From assembly GCF_019924045.1 (NCBI RefSeq), contig NZ_JAHXBN010000006.1, positions 62,001 through 126,000 on the forward strand: a stretch of DNA of 64,000 nucleotides, written 5' to 3'. Numbering within the stretch: position 1 is the first letter of the stretch; each line of letters opens with the position of its first letter. Positions 20,380 to 28,931 of this stretch are shown here, piece by piece. Below the pieces are notes generated by a model. That model searched no databases. It was not told the DNA's origin and worked only from the letters and a program-made list of their open reading frames with translations. The position numbers and the translations under genes were made by a program. The DNA is from Dyadobacter fermentans. GTDB taxonomy: Bacteria; Bacteroidota; Bacteroidia; Cytophagales; Spirosomataceae.

Positions 20380-20395
20380 AATATTGCTATCTTGA

Positions 20396-21583
20396 TTAGT
20401 CAAGAATTTCAGTTACCTGACCAGCACCTACGGTACGTCCACCTTCACGGATCGCGAAACGAAGACCTTTTTCCATAGCGATTTTGTTGATCAGTTTCAC
20501 TTCGATAGTGATGTTGTCACCTGGCATAACCATTTCAACACCTGCTGGAAGTGAGATTTCACCTGTCACGTCAGTGGTACGGAAGTAGAACTGAGGACGG
20601 TATTTGTTAAAGAATGGAGTGTGACGTCCACCTTCTTCTTTCGACAGAACGTAAACTTCACCTTTGAAGTGCAGGTGAGGCTTAACTGAACCTGGCTTAC
20701 AGATTACCATACCACGACGGATCTCTTCTTTGTCGATACCGCGAAGCAACAAACCTACGTTGTCACCAGCTTCACCGCGGTCAAGGATCTTACGGAACAT
20801 CTCAACACCCGTTACGGTTGATTTGAGACCTTCTGCACCCATACCGAGGATATCAACAGGATCACCAGAGTTGATTACACCACGCTCGATACGACCAGTT
20901 GCAACAGTACCACGACCAGTGATCGAGAATACGTCTTCAACAGGCATCAAGAATGGAAGATCGGTCATACGTGGAGGAATTGGAATCCAAGTATCAACAG
21001 CTTCCATCAGATCTTCGATAGTTTTAACCCATTTCGGCTCGCCGTTAAGACCACCCAAAGCAGATCCCTGGATTACAGGAATGTTATCGCCATCGAATTC
21101 ATAGAAGCTCAGAAGCTCGCGGATTTCCATCTCAACGAGTTCAAGCAATTCCGGATCATCAACCATGTCCACTTTGTTCATGAACACAACAAGCTGAGGA
21201 ACACCTACCTGACGAGCAAGAAGGATGTGCTCACGAGTTTGTGGCATTGGACCGTCAGTAGCAGCAACCACGATGATTGCGCCGTCCATCTGAGCAGCAC
21301 CAGTTACCATGTTCTTCACGTAGTCAGCGTGACCTGGGCAGTCAACGTGCGCATAGTGACGGTTGGCTGTCTGGTATTCTACGTGAGAAGTGTTGATTGT
21401 GATACCGCGCTCTTTCTCTTCAGGAGCATTGTCGATTGATGAGAAGTCGCGTTTCTGTGCAAAACCTTTATCAGCCAACACAGTTGTAATCGCCGCTGTA
21501 AGGGTAGTTTTACCGTGGTCAACGTGCCCGATAGTACCAATATTTACGTGGGGTTTCGAGCGGTCAAACGTCTCTTTTGCCAT
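20396..21583 (-). CDS. tuf: Elongation factor Tu
   Basis: GTPase that delivers aminoacyl-tRNA to the ribosome, 395 residues. G1 motif [10 protein letters not shown] (19-28), G3 DCPGHADY, G4 NKVD and G5 SALGG are all intact. The C-terminal beta-barrels end [15 protein letters not shown]. It lies directly downstream of the tRNA-Thr region and is followed by a strong terminator before tRNA-Trp. The 250 bp between its start and the intact tRNA-Thr contain a broken tRNA-Thr copy and no evident TAnnTTTG promoter box. Confidence 0.99.
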   Translation of the reverse strand: MAKETFDRSKPHVNIGTIGHVDHGKTTLTAAITTVLADKGFAQKRDFSSIDNAPEEKERGITINTSHVEYQTANRHYAHVDCPGHADYVKNMVTGAAQMDGAIIVVAATDGPMPQTREHILLARQVGVPQLVVFMNKVDMVDDPELLELVEMEIRELLSFYEFDGDNIPVIQGSALGGLNGEPKWVKTIEDLMEAVDTWIPIPPRMTDLPFLMPVEDVFSITGRGTVATGRIERGVINSGDPVDILGMGAEGLKSTVTGVEMFRKILDRGEAGDNVGLLLRGIDKEEIRRGMVICKPGSVKPHLHFKGEVYVLSKEEGGRHTPFFNKYRPQFYFRTTDVTGEISLPAGVEMVMPGDNITIEVKLINKIAMEKGLRFAIREGGRTVGAGQVTEILD

Positions 21584-21754
21584 GACTTAAGTACGCTTAA
21601 AATTAAAAGTTATTACGAATTTATTATACACTACTAATTGATCCTGCTGGCTTCCTGCAATCAAACACCGCAAACGTTACCAAACCAGGATCAAAACCAA
21701 TGCAGGGACTCTTCCTGCTTTCTGAGCGGCGAAACACCAAACTCAAAATACTGT

Positions 21755-21823
21755 GAGCTTTTGAGGGGATTTGAACGGCACCGGCCGCCCGGCCCTGACC
21801 TCTTCCTTACCAAGGAAGTACTC
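21755..21823 (-). pseudogene. Broken tRNA-Thr copy (3' part) with a 16-nt GC-rich insert
   Basis: 21755-21823 repeats the 3' side of the adjacent intact tRNA-Thr: acceptor 3' strand, T-arm, variable region, anticodon stem and loop. A 16-nt insert (21777-21792, GGCACCGGCCGCCCGG on the plus strand) splits the T-arm, and the D-arm and acceptor 5' strand are missing. The copy diverges after the sequence ACTCAAAA, which also occurs at 21741-21748, so a tandem duplication with a 79-bp step is likely. It cannot fold as a functional tRNA. Confidence 0.8.
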
Positions 21824-21834
21824 AAAAATCTCTG

Positions 21835-21906
<72 letters not shown>

Positions 21907-21931
21907 ATTGTTACTTCTTTTTCTTTCATCG

Positions 21932-21986
21932 TCCCAAGGAAGTGCTCTACCGCATCGGCGGACCGCCCTGACCTACAAAAGCATTG
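21932..21986 (-). pseudogene. Broken tRNA-Thr copy (5' part) with a 15-nt GC-rich insert
   Basis: 21932-21986 repeats the 5' side of tRNA-Thr, from acceptor 5' strand and D-arm up to the anticodon stem. A 15-nt insert (21951-21965, CGCATCGGCGGACCG on the plus strand) lies in the D-loop. The 3' half is missing. The insert resembles the one in the other broken copy, and both sit directly before CCCTGA on the plus strand. Not a functional tRNA. Confidence 0.78.
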
Positions 21987-22015
21987 CTACTAAAAGCATT
22001 GTTCTTAGAACCAAA

Positions 22016-22061
22016 AAGCGATTAGCGAAAGTTATCTATTGAATGTTTTCGCTAATCGCTT
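22016..22061 (-). terminator. Terminator after tRNA-Gly
   Basis: AAGCGATTAGCGAAA (22016-22030) and TTTCGCTAATCGCTT (22047-22061) form a perfect 15-bp stem with a 16-nt loop. The minus strand continues TTTGG after the stem, making a short T-run with the stem end (TTTTT). It would separate tRNA-Tyr/tRNA-Gly from the tRNA-Thr/tuf part. Confidence 0.7.
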
Positions 22062-22079
22062 CGATGATGCTTCTAATTG

Positions 22080-22152
22080 AGCGGAAGACGAGGTTCGAAC
22101 TCGCGACCTATAGCTTGGAAGGCTATCGCTCTACCAGCTGAGCTACTTCCGC
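22080..22152 (-). tRNA. tRNA-Gly (anticodon TCC)
   Basis: 73-nt cloverleaf: acceptor GCGGAAG with CTTCCGC, anticodon loop CTTCCAA (anticodon TCC), T-arm GCGAGTTCGAACCTCGT. Discriminator T. It lies 63 bp downstream of tRNA-Tyr in the same orientation and probably shares its transcript. Confidence 0.96.
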
Positions 22153-22215
22153 ATTTGTTTTCGTCTTTACCTCAAAAACTGGCCCTAATTGAAGCATTTA
22201 CTCAGACTCAAACTG

Positions 22216-22298
22216 TGGGGGCGGATGGATTCGAACCACCGAAGACATAAGTCAGCAGATTTACAGTCTGCCCCATTTGGCCACTCTGGTACACCCCC
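22216..22298 (-). tRNA. tRNA-Tyr (anticodon GTA)
   Basis: 83-nt class II tRNA with the long variable arm expected for tRNA-Tyr. Acceptor GGGGGTG pairs with CGCCCCC (one G-U pair), the anticodon is GTA in CTGTAAA, and the discriminator is A. It is the first gene of the tRNA-tuf cluster, about 54 nt after the -7 box of a good promoter. Confidence 0.96.
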
Positions 22299-22351
22299 AG
22301 ACAACATTTCAACACAAGCGTGAAAACCGTTTGTTTCACAATTTGGAGTCG

Positions 22352-22382
22352 CAAAATTATACCCATTTTTTAGATTCTCAAA
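22352..22382 (-). promoter_or_regulatory. Promoter of the tRNA-Tyr/Gly(-Thr-tuf) cluster
   Basis: On the minus strand TTTG (22382-22379), exactly 19 nt, then TAATTTTG (22359-22352): a full match to the Bacteroidota consensus. It is the only such match between the tRNA cluster and the upstream gene. Confidence 0.7.
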
Positions 22383-22408
22383 TTCTTTTGAAAAAAAATT
22401 AAAAAAAA

Positions 22409-22447
22409 ATGCGGCCTGAAATCAAAAACATCGATTCCAGGCCGCAT
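22409..22447 (-). terminator. Terminator after the outer-membrane-like protein gene
   Basis: ATGCGGCCTG (22409-22418) and CAGGCCGCAT (22438-22447) form a perfect 10-bp stem 16 nt after the stop at 22463. The minus strand then runs TTTTTTTTAATTTTTTTTC, a very strong T-run. Confidence 0.88.
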
Positions 22448-22462
22448 GGGCACTTTTTTGAC

Positions 22463-23587
22463 TTAAAATAATCTTACCCCAAAACTCAGCATCCGGACCG
22501 ATGGCCCCCGATTGGCTTCGAAAAGATAGTTCAAGTCATAGTTCACAAAGAAGTCAGGAAAGTTACGGATACCAATTTCGGCAGCTAAACCATAGCGCAA
22601 ATCTTCGATATAAAAGTTACGCCGGTCGTGGTCCACATCCTTCGTACCTACCTTCCGGACCTTCGTATAACTACCGATCCGATAACCGCCGTAAGCACCC
22701 GCGCTGATGTACGATATGAATGAGTGTGAAAAGCTTAGCGTAGGCATCACCGACAGGTTGACGTACGGCACTACAAGTTTCGATTTCCTTACTTCCACCG
22801 GTTTGCCCTGGTCGTCCACTACATCCCGGAACTCAACCCCGTCATCCGTCTTGGCAATCGTGTTATTCCCATCGTACATCAGGTTGTACCACGAAAAGTC
22901 GATACCGAAATCCAGATGCAACTTTGCATTCTCGCCGCGAATTACTCTCGCACTCGCCACATAGCCGAGGCTCACATAACGCGATCCGAATGGTTTCAGG
23001 TCGTAATCCGATTTATTGAAACCGGCGGTAGCCTCATTCGTACCATAGGTGTTTAACCCCAATGCGACATTAAAGCCTTTCCGCGGACTCGACCCGCCCC
23101 ACGATTTCCGCTGAAACCGCTTCCCTATTCGCCGGTAAGTCGAATCCGACCCGACCACCTCGTCACCTTCCCTTACCTCCACACCGGAGCCGTCAATGGA
23201 AACCTTTGTGTCCCCGTCCTTGATGTGAATACCACGAAGGCCGATCCTTACGTAATCCTTGTCCGCCGCCTGATCCGCGTCTTTCAAATATTTGTTCCCA
23301 TTGAATTCCTCCCGCAGGAACGTCGTATCCGCTTTTGTACTGTCCAATCTCATTTTCAGGTCCTTCAAAAGCGCATTAAGGTCGTACTTCATGATCTTTT
23401 CAAGCTCCGTCCGGTTTTCACCGTAAATAATCAGTCGCGTTTTGTCTCCGAAAGTCACGATAATCGAGTCCTTGTCCTGGATACCGGGGCGCCAATGCTT
23501 TTCGTCGGAGGATTTCAGCGAGCCAGCGCGCGTGCCAATGGCTGCCAATACAAACAGCACCGCCATTGCATATATTTTACTTTTCAT
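22463..23587 (-). CDS. Exported beta-barrel-like protein, third gene of a sigma-factor operon
   Basis: 374 residues. MKSKIYAMAVLFVLAAIGTRAG is a signal peptide. The first half is charged and has a segment with alternating strands (GIHIKDGDTKVSIDGSGVEV). The second half (about 170-374) shows alternating aromatic/polar strands and ends in a phenylalanine (MLSFGVRLF), as in Bacteroidota outer-membrane beta-barrels. It follows the putative anti-sigma gene by 11 bp and ends at a strong terminator. The gene order suggests an envelope protein controlled or sensed by the sigma/anti-sigma pair; the actual function is unknown. Confidence 0.65.
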   Translation of the reverse strand: MKSKIYAMAVLFVLAAIGTRAGSLKSSDEKHWRPGIQDKDSIIVTFGDKTRLIIYGENRTELEKIMKYDLNALLKDLKMRLDSTKADTTFLREEFNGNKYLKDADQAADKDYVRIGLRGIHIKDGDTKVSIDGSGVEVREGDEVVGSDSTYRRIGKRFQRKSWGGSSPRKGFNVALGLNTYGTNEATAGFNKSDYDLKPFGSRYVSLGYVASARVIRGENAKLHLDFGIDFSWYNLMYDGNNTIAKTDDGVEFRDVVDDQGKPVEVRKSKLVVPYVNLSVMPTLSFSHSFISYISAGAYGGYRIGSYTKVRKVGTKDVDHDRRNFYIEDLRYGLAAEIGIRNFPDFFVNYDLNYLFEANRGPSVRMLSFGVRLF

Positions 23588-23598
23588 GGCACAATAGA

Positions 23599-24474
23599 TT
23601 ACAGTTTTGTCTTGTCTTTAGGGTGGTCTTTTTCTGAACTTCTGTCTTCCTTGTTACGCAGGCGATCGTCCACACGAGCTACAAGGTTTTTTGGATTAAA
23701 ACCCACTTCATCCCAGTCGACCTTCTCGCCCGCTCTTGCATTTTTGAGCTGACGGAAAACCCTTGCAAACCGGGTGTTACGTGGCTTTTCTTCCGCTTCA
23801 TTGGTACCGGTCTCTACCGCCACGACAATCGTTCTTGTCGGTTCAGGCTCCGGCTTGCTTACCCGGCTAACAGCTGGCTCATCGGGCAAAGTCTTGACAT
23901 CCTGTGCAACAGGACTTTTTATGGGTTCCGCTTGCATCGCATTCATCGGAACCGAAGGTTTTTCCGCCATAGCCACAACTGGGGTATTTGGAACAGGTTC
24001 GGGCTGAATATCGGGTGTTTGAATGCGCGGTGCTTTCGCATTTGGCGTCTTACCGTCTTGCGCTTTGGCTATTTGTGTTTCTCCATTATCAGTTGCTTTG
24101 TGAGCAGGTTTCAAAATCTTCCCGGGGTGATCAACTTCGGCATTACCTTCTGTCTCCGCTGCCGTCAGTTGTTCAACAGGAGCATTTAATTTTTCAACCG
24201 TATAAATCGCCGAATCGACTGGTGCAGGCTTAGCCGACGCAAGGGTCTGTTGTGGTTGGATCCCCCCCGGCGAAACACCCTGCTGATTTTGCCAAACCAG
24301 GTATCCTCCCATCACCGCCGCAGCCACACCGGCCGCAGCATACCAACCCCACAGAACCGGACGCGATTTTGCCGGCTGCTTTTCCTGAATTTTCAGCCAC
24401 GCATTTTCCGAAGGCGTTCTTTCCAATCCTTCGAGTTTACGCTTGAAAAGATCATCAACAGGATGCTTTTTCAT
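23599..24474 (-). CDS. Single-span membrane protein, putative anti-sigma factor
   Basis: 291 residues. A short cytosolic N-terminus (VDDLFKRKLEGLERTPSENAWLKIQ) resembles the zinc-less anti-sigma heads common in Bacteroidota. A transmembrane segment follows (about 43-62, GWYAAAGVAAAVMGGYLVW), then a long Pro/Ala/Glu-rich periplasmic region, and a basic C-terminal tail. No HxxxCxxC zinc motif is present. It overlaps the sigma factor gene by 20 bp (sigma stop at 24455), which indicates translational coupling and supports a partner role. The assignment is by context; sequence identity to a named family is not clear to me. Confidence 0.6.
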   Translation of the reverse strand: MKKHPVDDLFKRKLEGLERTPSENAWLKIQEKQPAKSRPVLWGWYAAAGVAAAVMGGYLVWQNQQGVSPGGIQPQQTLASAKPAPVDSAIYTVEKLNAPVEQLTAAETEGNAEVDHPGKILKPAHKATDNGETQIAKAQDGKTPNAKAPRIQTPDIQPEPVPNTPVVAMAEKPSVPMNAMQAEPIKSPVAQDVKTLPDEPAVSRVSKPEPEPTRTIVVAVETGTNEAEEKPRNTRFARVFRQLKNARAGEKVDWDEVGFNPKNLVARVDDRLRNKEDRSSEKDHPKDKTKL

Positions 24475-25045
24475 AGTCTACTTTTTTTTTATAATCATTC
24501 TGCCATTCCGCCACCATCTTCTGCAACAATGCGCGGGCTCGGTGCAATTGTGATTTCGACGTACTTTCGGTAATACCCAGCATCTGGGCAATTTCAATGT
24601 GTGCGTAGCCTTCAATGGCGTACAGGTTAAAAACCGTCCGATAACCTACCGGCAACCCCTCGATCAATGCCATCAGCTCTTCGGTTTCCAGGTTCTGGTC
24701 GGCGTGGATGTAATCGGGAATGTTATTGGCCTCATCTGACAGGTTATCTTCCAGAATCCGTTTTTGTTTCCGCAAATAACCCAGCGCCTCGTTCACCATG
24801 ATCCGCCTGATCCACCCTTCGAAACTTCCTTCGCTGTTAAACTGGTCTATTTTTTCAAAAACCTTCAAAAAACCCTCCACCATCACATCCTCGGCCGCCA
24901 TTTCGTCGCATACATAGCGGAAGCACAAAGCCAGCATTCTATGGCTGTACTTGTCGTAGAGCTGTCGCTGCGCCTTGGGATCTTCTTTCCTGAGGGCTTT
25001 GATGAGCTGTGCTTCCTGGCTAAATAGTGCTAAAATTCGACCCAT
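24455..25045 (-). CDS. ECF-type RNA polymerase sigma factor
   Basis: Sigma-70 family group IV factor, 196 residues from the ATG at 25045 (MGRILALFSQEAQLIKALRK); another ATG at 25078 would add 11 residues and cannot be excluded. Region 2 contains AQRQLYDKYSHRMLALCFRY and DEMAAEDVMVEGFLKVFEKI, followed by WIRRIMVNEALGYLRKQ. Region 4 contains LPVGYRTVFNLYAIEGYAH and IAQMLGITESTSKSQLHRAR, the -35 recognition helix. It heads the operon sigma, anti-sigma-like protein, beta-barrel-like protein and is divergent from murI. Confidence 0.93.
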   Translation of the reverse strand: MGRILALFSQEAQLIKALRKEDPKAQRQLYDKYSHRMLALCFRYVCDEMAAEDVMVEGFLKVFEKIDQFNSEGSFEGWIRRIMVNEALGYLRKQKRILEDNLSDEANNIPDYIHADQNLETEELMALIEGLPVGYRTVFNLYAIEGYAHIEIAQMLGITESTSKSQLHRARALLQKMVAEWQNDYKKKVDYEKASC

Positions 25046-25127
25046 TCTAATTGGTGGTTTCGACAGCAAGATGCGCATTCCTCCGCGTGAGGTTGCATGT
25101 GCCGGAAAAGTTTTTTGATATATTTTT

Positions 25128-25135
25128 TAGCTTTG
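25128..25135 (+). promoter_or_regulatory. Putative -7 box of murI
   Basis: TAGCTTTG fits TAnnTTTG exactly and lies 42 nt before the chosen murI ATG. A matching -33 box at the right distance is not clear, so the call is weak. Confidence 0.3.
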
Positions 25136-25177
25136 ATGCGAATATCACTCATTGATCACCAAAAGGACTTTTCTCCA

Positions 25178-25987
25178 ATGCTCGACTCCTCTGCGCCTAT
25201 CGGAATTTTTGACAGCGGAATCGGCGGTATGACCGTCGCCAGTGCCGTAACCCGGTTGCTTCCACAGGAAAACACCATCTATTTCGGCGACACAGCGCAT
25301 TTGCCTTATGGCGATAAATCCACGGCTGCCATCCAGGCCTATTCGATCAAAATTTGCAATATGCTTTTACAGCAAAACTGTAAGCTGATCCTCATTGCCT
25401 GCAACTCCGCGTCCGCGGCCGCCTACGAGCTCGTGCGCGAGTATGTGGGGAGCAAAGCGAAGGTGCTGAATGTGATTGATCCTGTGGTAGATTATGTGAA
25501 GGAGCATTATGAAGGAAAAACAATCGGCCTGATCGGTACCAAGCAGACGGTCCTGTCCAATGTGTATAAAAAGAAAGTAGATGCGCTCGACCGCAACATC
25601 CATCTGAAATCGCTCGCTACGCCACTACTCGCACCGATGATCGAGGAAGGTTTTTTCGACAATAATATCAGTGAAAGTGTGATTGCCAATTACCTCTCCG
25701 ATCCGTCTCTGAATGGCATTGAAGCATTGATCCTCGGTTGCACGCATTATCCGCTGATCAAAACACAGATCCGTAAATTCTACGGCGATACGGTAGAGAC
25801 CCTCGACACCTCGGAAATCGTCGCGCGCTCGCTGAAAGCCTGGCTCGAACAGCATTACCTGATCAACGAGAAAGGGGAAGGCAAGCGTCAGTTCTATGTG
25901 TCGGATTATACCTTATCATTTGAGCAATCCACCAACATATTCTTCGGTCGGCAAATTCAGCTGGAGCATTACCCGCTTTGGGAGTAA
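25178..25987 (+). CDS. murI: Glutamate racemase
   Basis: Cytosolic enzyme making D-glutamate for peptidoglycan, 269 residues. I choose the ATG at 25178 (MLDSSAPIGIFDSGIGGMTV), since the family begins just before IGIFDSGIGG; the frame is open further upstream to 25097. The two catalytic cysteines are present in ACNSAS and LGCTHYP. It is divergent from the ECF sigma operon and converges on the glycoside hydrolase gene with only 4 bp between the stops, so the two transcripts may overlap. Confidence 0.97.
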   Translation: MLDSSAPIGIFDSGIGGMTVASAVTRLLPQENTIYFGDTAHLPYGDKSTAAIQAYSIKICNMLLQQNCKLILIACNSASAAAYELVREYVGSKAKVLNVIDPVVDYVKEHYEGKTIGLIGTKQTVLSNVYKKKVDALDRNIHLKSLATPLLAPMIEEGFFDNNISESVIANYLSDPSLNGIEALILGCTHYPLIKTQIRKFYGDTVETLDTSEIVARSLKAWLEQHYLINEKGEGKRQFYVSDYTLSFEQSTNIFFGRQIQLEHYPLWE

Positions 25988-25991
25988 TGCA

Positions 25992-28514
25992 TTAGTAGAT
26001 CAACTTCACAGGCCCAAGCAAGCCTGAGGGCATCGGCTGCCAGCGTGTCGCGTCAAATTTCTTGTATGTGATATCCACAATATTGATATCATAAAATTTC
26101 TTCCAGTCGGGCTGCTGCTGGTCGCGGAGGCGCATGTAGTTGGCTGAGAGGTTTGTCACTTCAATTTCGAGGACATTGCCTTTGGATTTCAATGCATGAC
26201 CGGCATAGAGCTGAAAAGGAATATGCCATGCGGTGCCCAGATCTTTCCCATTCAATTTGACGCTCGCCACTTCGCGGACATCGCCCAGGCTAATGCCTGC
26301 GTCCGCATATTGTTTCAATGGCCCTTTCAGATCGAAGACTATCCGATAGCGAGCCTTTCCAGAAAAGTACTCGGCGGAATCGGGTAATGTCGTCCAGGAT
26401 TTCAATGTGGTAAGTTTTGCGGGAGCCGGCGTTGAATGTTTGCCATTAAGAAATGATACTTCCCATTGACCTTTTAGCTCCCATTCTTTCGATGTGCCGC
26501 TTACAAACGGGAAATCCGAACCGTCCGCGGCACCCTCCAGAAAACACGATTCCCCGGGCGGCAGATTCAGAAATATTTCTTCACGACCGCCTACCGTACG
26601 CGTATGTAAGAGAGATTCACCCCTTGTCGGTGTATTTCGCGACATCGTTTCGCCCTTCCCAATCCTTACCCATCCACTTTGAAATGTATTACCAAGATTC
26701 GCCACAAAATACAATGGCAGGCCGTTCGGTGATTTCTTACGGATAAATGTCAGCCCCTTTTCTGCCAATTGCTCCTTAACCACGCCATTGTTAGACATGT
26801 CTGCATACAGGTTTTTTGAAACCTTCACATTCTGGACACTTGACAATCGTCTTAATGTTTCATCAAATGCCTCTTGCCGCTCGTCATGCCTGGCATTTCC
26901 TGTTACCGTCGACGGCAGTTTTTGATCGAAAATAATATTAGCTCCTGCATTCGCGAGCCTGAGAAGCTCAGCCAACGTCTCCTCCGGCAAATAGGTAGCC
27001 GAAGGAATCACTAAGGTCTTGTAAGAAGCATTACCGGAATTCAGCACACCGTTTGCCCCGACATTAAACTTCTTTAACTGCAAATCCGACACAAAATCGA
27101 ACGCGTAACCTTCCTTCCAAAGCCTTTCCGACAGTTTTCCAAACGGCAAGTCCAGCAACCAGCGGTCTACATGATGGACTTCGAGCAAATGTACGCCTCC
27201 ACCCGATTTAGCCTTGGTAGCCCACAAATCGTGAATCGGGAAATAGACTAGCACATCATTATCAGGCTGGCTATTCTGCAATTGTCGCTGGCAAAGGTCT
27301 ACGTATCGGTTCAGCAGCGGGAAATGCTCGGCGAAATGGGATGTTTTTCCAAAATTGGTAGATGCGTAAAACAGCCAGCCGGGAAAGCCTTCATTTTCCG
27401 GAGAATAGGTAGTGCCATGATAAAAAACGTGGTTAATACCCGCCGTAAAAAGCTCGTCGATTTGCGGTTTGATCTGAGATAGCGAAACTTTGAAATGATT
27501 CGCCAGCCAGGTACCGGTTTCAGAACTCACCAATTTCTTGCCCGACAAGTTCGCGGCAGAAGAAGCAAACTTCATCGCCAGCGGATTCGGCGTCCCGAAC
27601 TGATCGATCGAATAATCGGGATCGACGCGCAGGCCGGGAATATTGAAACGACTGGTACCGAATGATTCCGTTTCCGGGATATCCGCAGCTTCGTAAAGAT
27701 CGAGCAGGTTACCCGGCGACCCATGTGCCTGGTAACGCGTTACGAATCCGTGCTCACGGCTCCACGCCGTCCAGGGCTTTGCGTACCGTTCCAGTAGCAG
27801 CTCCGCCAATGTCTGGTGATAATCTATTTTAACCAATGTAGCCTCGGGATTTCCCGTCGAGTCGCTGAGTAATATTAGTTTGCCCAGCAAATCATATTTC
27901 CTGCGGAATTGGAATTGTTGTGCAAAATCGTCTGTCCAGTTGGCTCCGTATGCTTCATAGGAGTCATTGTACATCGCTCTGGGCTTAGCGGAAGCCTTGC
28001 TGAATGCCGAATCAAACCGGGAGAGATATTGTGACATCCCATTTGCATTGAATGGATCCAAAACTAATCCTTCTCCGCCCGGAGCGGCTCGTTTTACTTT
28101 TTGCCCTGTTGGCTTTACCACCGGCTTCCCCTCTACGACGGTCATGCCTTGCGCCGCAGAGGCAATCGTCACATTCGGGCCGCCGAACGGCCATCCGGTA
28201 CCTGTGGTCATGTCCACGCCCAATCCGAGTCGCCCACCCTCGCGCACGGTGTGCTCCATGACTTCCAGCCATTGGTCCCCCAGAAAAGGAATTGCCGCTT
28301 TTTCGTACCCCTTCACTCCGTAAATCGGAATAATATGCACGCCGCCGAGCCCCGACTTACTGAAATATTCGAGCTGAGCCGTTATATCCGCCTTGGTAAC
28401 TGCACTACCCATCCACCACCAATACGTCCAGGGTTTGGAGGTCGACAATTTTTGGGCATTGCTCTGGGCAAACTGGGCGAATATCAGAAGGGCTGCGAGT
28501 ATAATCCGTAGCAT
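25992..28514 (-). CDS. Secreted glycoside hydrolase, GH106-like (rhamnosidase family)
   Basis: 840 residues, starting at the ATG at 28514 where MLRIILAALLIFAQFAQSNA is a signal peptide; the frame is open upstream to 28598. The N-terminal catalytic region has KPWTYWWWMGSAVTKADITA, GLGGVHIIPIYG and GVDMTTGTGWPFGGP, typical of GH106-like glycosyl hydrolases. A conserved acidic stretch VSSETGTW lies near residue 330. The C-terminal 130 residues look like a galactose-binding jelly-roll (GDVREVASVKLNGKDLGTAW). Characterised GH106 enzymes release alpha-L-rhamnose from plant pectin and are often over 1000 residues, so this one is short and its exact substrate is uncertain. No SusC/SusD partner genes are nearby. 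Confidence 0.75.
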   Translation of the reverse strand: MLRIILAALLIFAQFAQSNAQKLSTSKPWTYWWWMGSAVTKADITAQLEYFSKSGLGGVHIIPIYGVKGYEKAAIPFLGDQWLEVMEHTVREGGRLGLGVDMTTGTGWPFGGPNVTIASAAQGMTVVEGKPVVKPTGQKVKRAAPGGEGLVLDPFNANGMSQYLSRFDSAFSKASAKPRAMYNDSYEAYGANWTDDFAQQFQFRRKYDLLGKLILLSDSTGNPEATLVKIDYHQTLAELLLERYAKPWTAWSREHGFVTRYQAHGSPGNLLDLYEAADIPETESFGTSRFNIPGLRVDPDYSIDQFGTPNPLAMKFASSAANLSGKKLVSSETGTWLANHFKVSLSQIKPQIDELFTAGINHVFYHGTTYSPENEGFPGWLFYASTNFGKTSHFAEHFPLLNRYVDLCQRQLQNSQPDNDVLVYFPIHDLWATKAKSGGGVHLLEVHHVDRWLLDLPFGKLSERLWKEGYAFDFVSDLQLKKFNVGANGVLNSGNASYKTLVIPSATYLPEETLAELLRLANAGANIIFDQKLPSTVTGNARHDERQEAFDETLRRLSSVQNVKVSKNLYADMSNNGVVKEQLAEKGLTFIRKKSPNGLPLYFVANLGNTFQSGWVRIGKGETMSRNTPTRGESLLHTRTVGGREEIFLNLPPGESCFLEGAADGSDFPFVSGTSKEWELKGQWEVSFLNGKHSTPAPAKLTTLKSWTTLPDSAEYFSGKARYRIVFDLKGPLKQYADAGISLGDVREVASVKLNGKDLGTAWHIPFQLYAGHALKSKGNVLEIEVTNLSANYMRLRDQQQPDWKKFYDINIVDITYKKFDATRWQPMPSGLLGPVKLIY

Positions 28515-28602
28515 AACAGGACGATGTTTTTCTTTAAAGACGCGCAATGCATTATCTACGCCACTACAAGGAAATATTTTGCCAAAAACCTCATGCACAA
28601 AA

Positions 28603-28630
28603 AAGGGCAGAACCGCATGGCCCTGCCCTT
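28603..28630 (-). terminator. Terminator at the end of the act-cta respiratory operon
   Basis: AAGGGCAG (28603-28610) and CTGCCCTT (28623-28630) form a perfect 8-bp stem with a 12-nt loop, 20 nt after the last stop. The minus strand continues TTTTGTGC, giving a T6 run with the stem end. Confidence 0.82.
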
Positions 28631-28649
28631 GAATATCTTCTTTTGCAAA

Positions 28650-28931
28650 TCAGTTCTCGTATGCGGATCGCACGCGCGCCGCTACGAATTGACGCTCGGC
28701 TTGTGCCCGCTTGGAATTGCGGTACCAGAGGTAGCCGATCACCGCTACGAGGATGTAGGGGATCACAAAGAGGAACATAATACCGGTGTTCAATCCAACA
28801 CCTACATTGTTGCGCCCGTTCCCCATCGAGCTCTCCACTGATCCGCGGCACATCGCGCATTGCGCAAACACGCCTGCGCTGTTCAGGACGAACATAATCA
28901 CCAATCCGGATATTGCCAAAAACTTTTTCAT
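28650..28931 (-). CDS. Small membrane protein at the end of the oxidase operon
   Basis: 93 residues. An N-terminal hydrophobic segment (MKKFLAISGLVIMFVLNSAG) ends near FAQCAMCRG, so it may be a signal peptide followed by a CAMC pair (Cys24, Cys27). A second span (about 52-70, IMFLFVIPYILVAVIGYLW) precedes a basic tail. The gene overlaps the DUF420 gene by 4 bp and is the last of the operon. Similar small proteins are found at this position in related oxidase operons, but no function is established. A role in oxidase assembly is inference. Confidence 0.7.
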   Translation of the reverse strand: MKKFLAISGLVIMFVLNSAGVFAQCAMCRGSVESSMGNGRNNVGVGLNTGIMFLFVIPYILVAVIGYLWYRNSKRAQAERQFVAARVRSAYEN

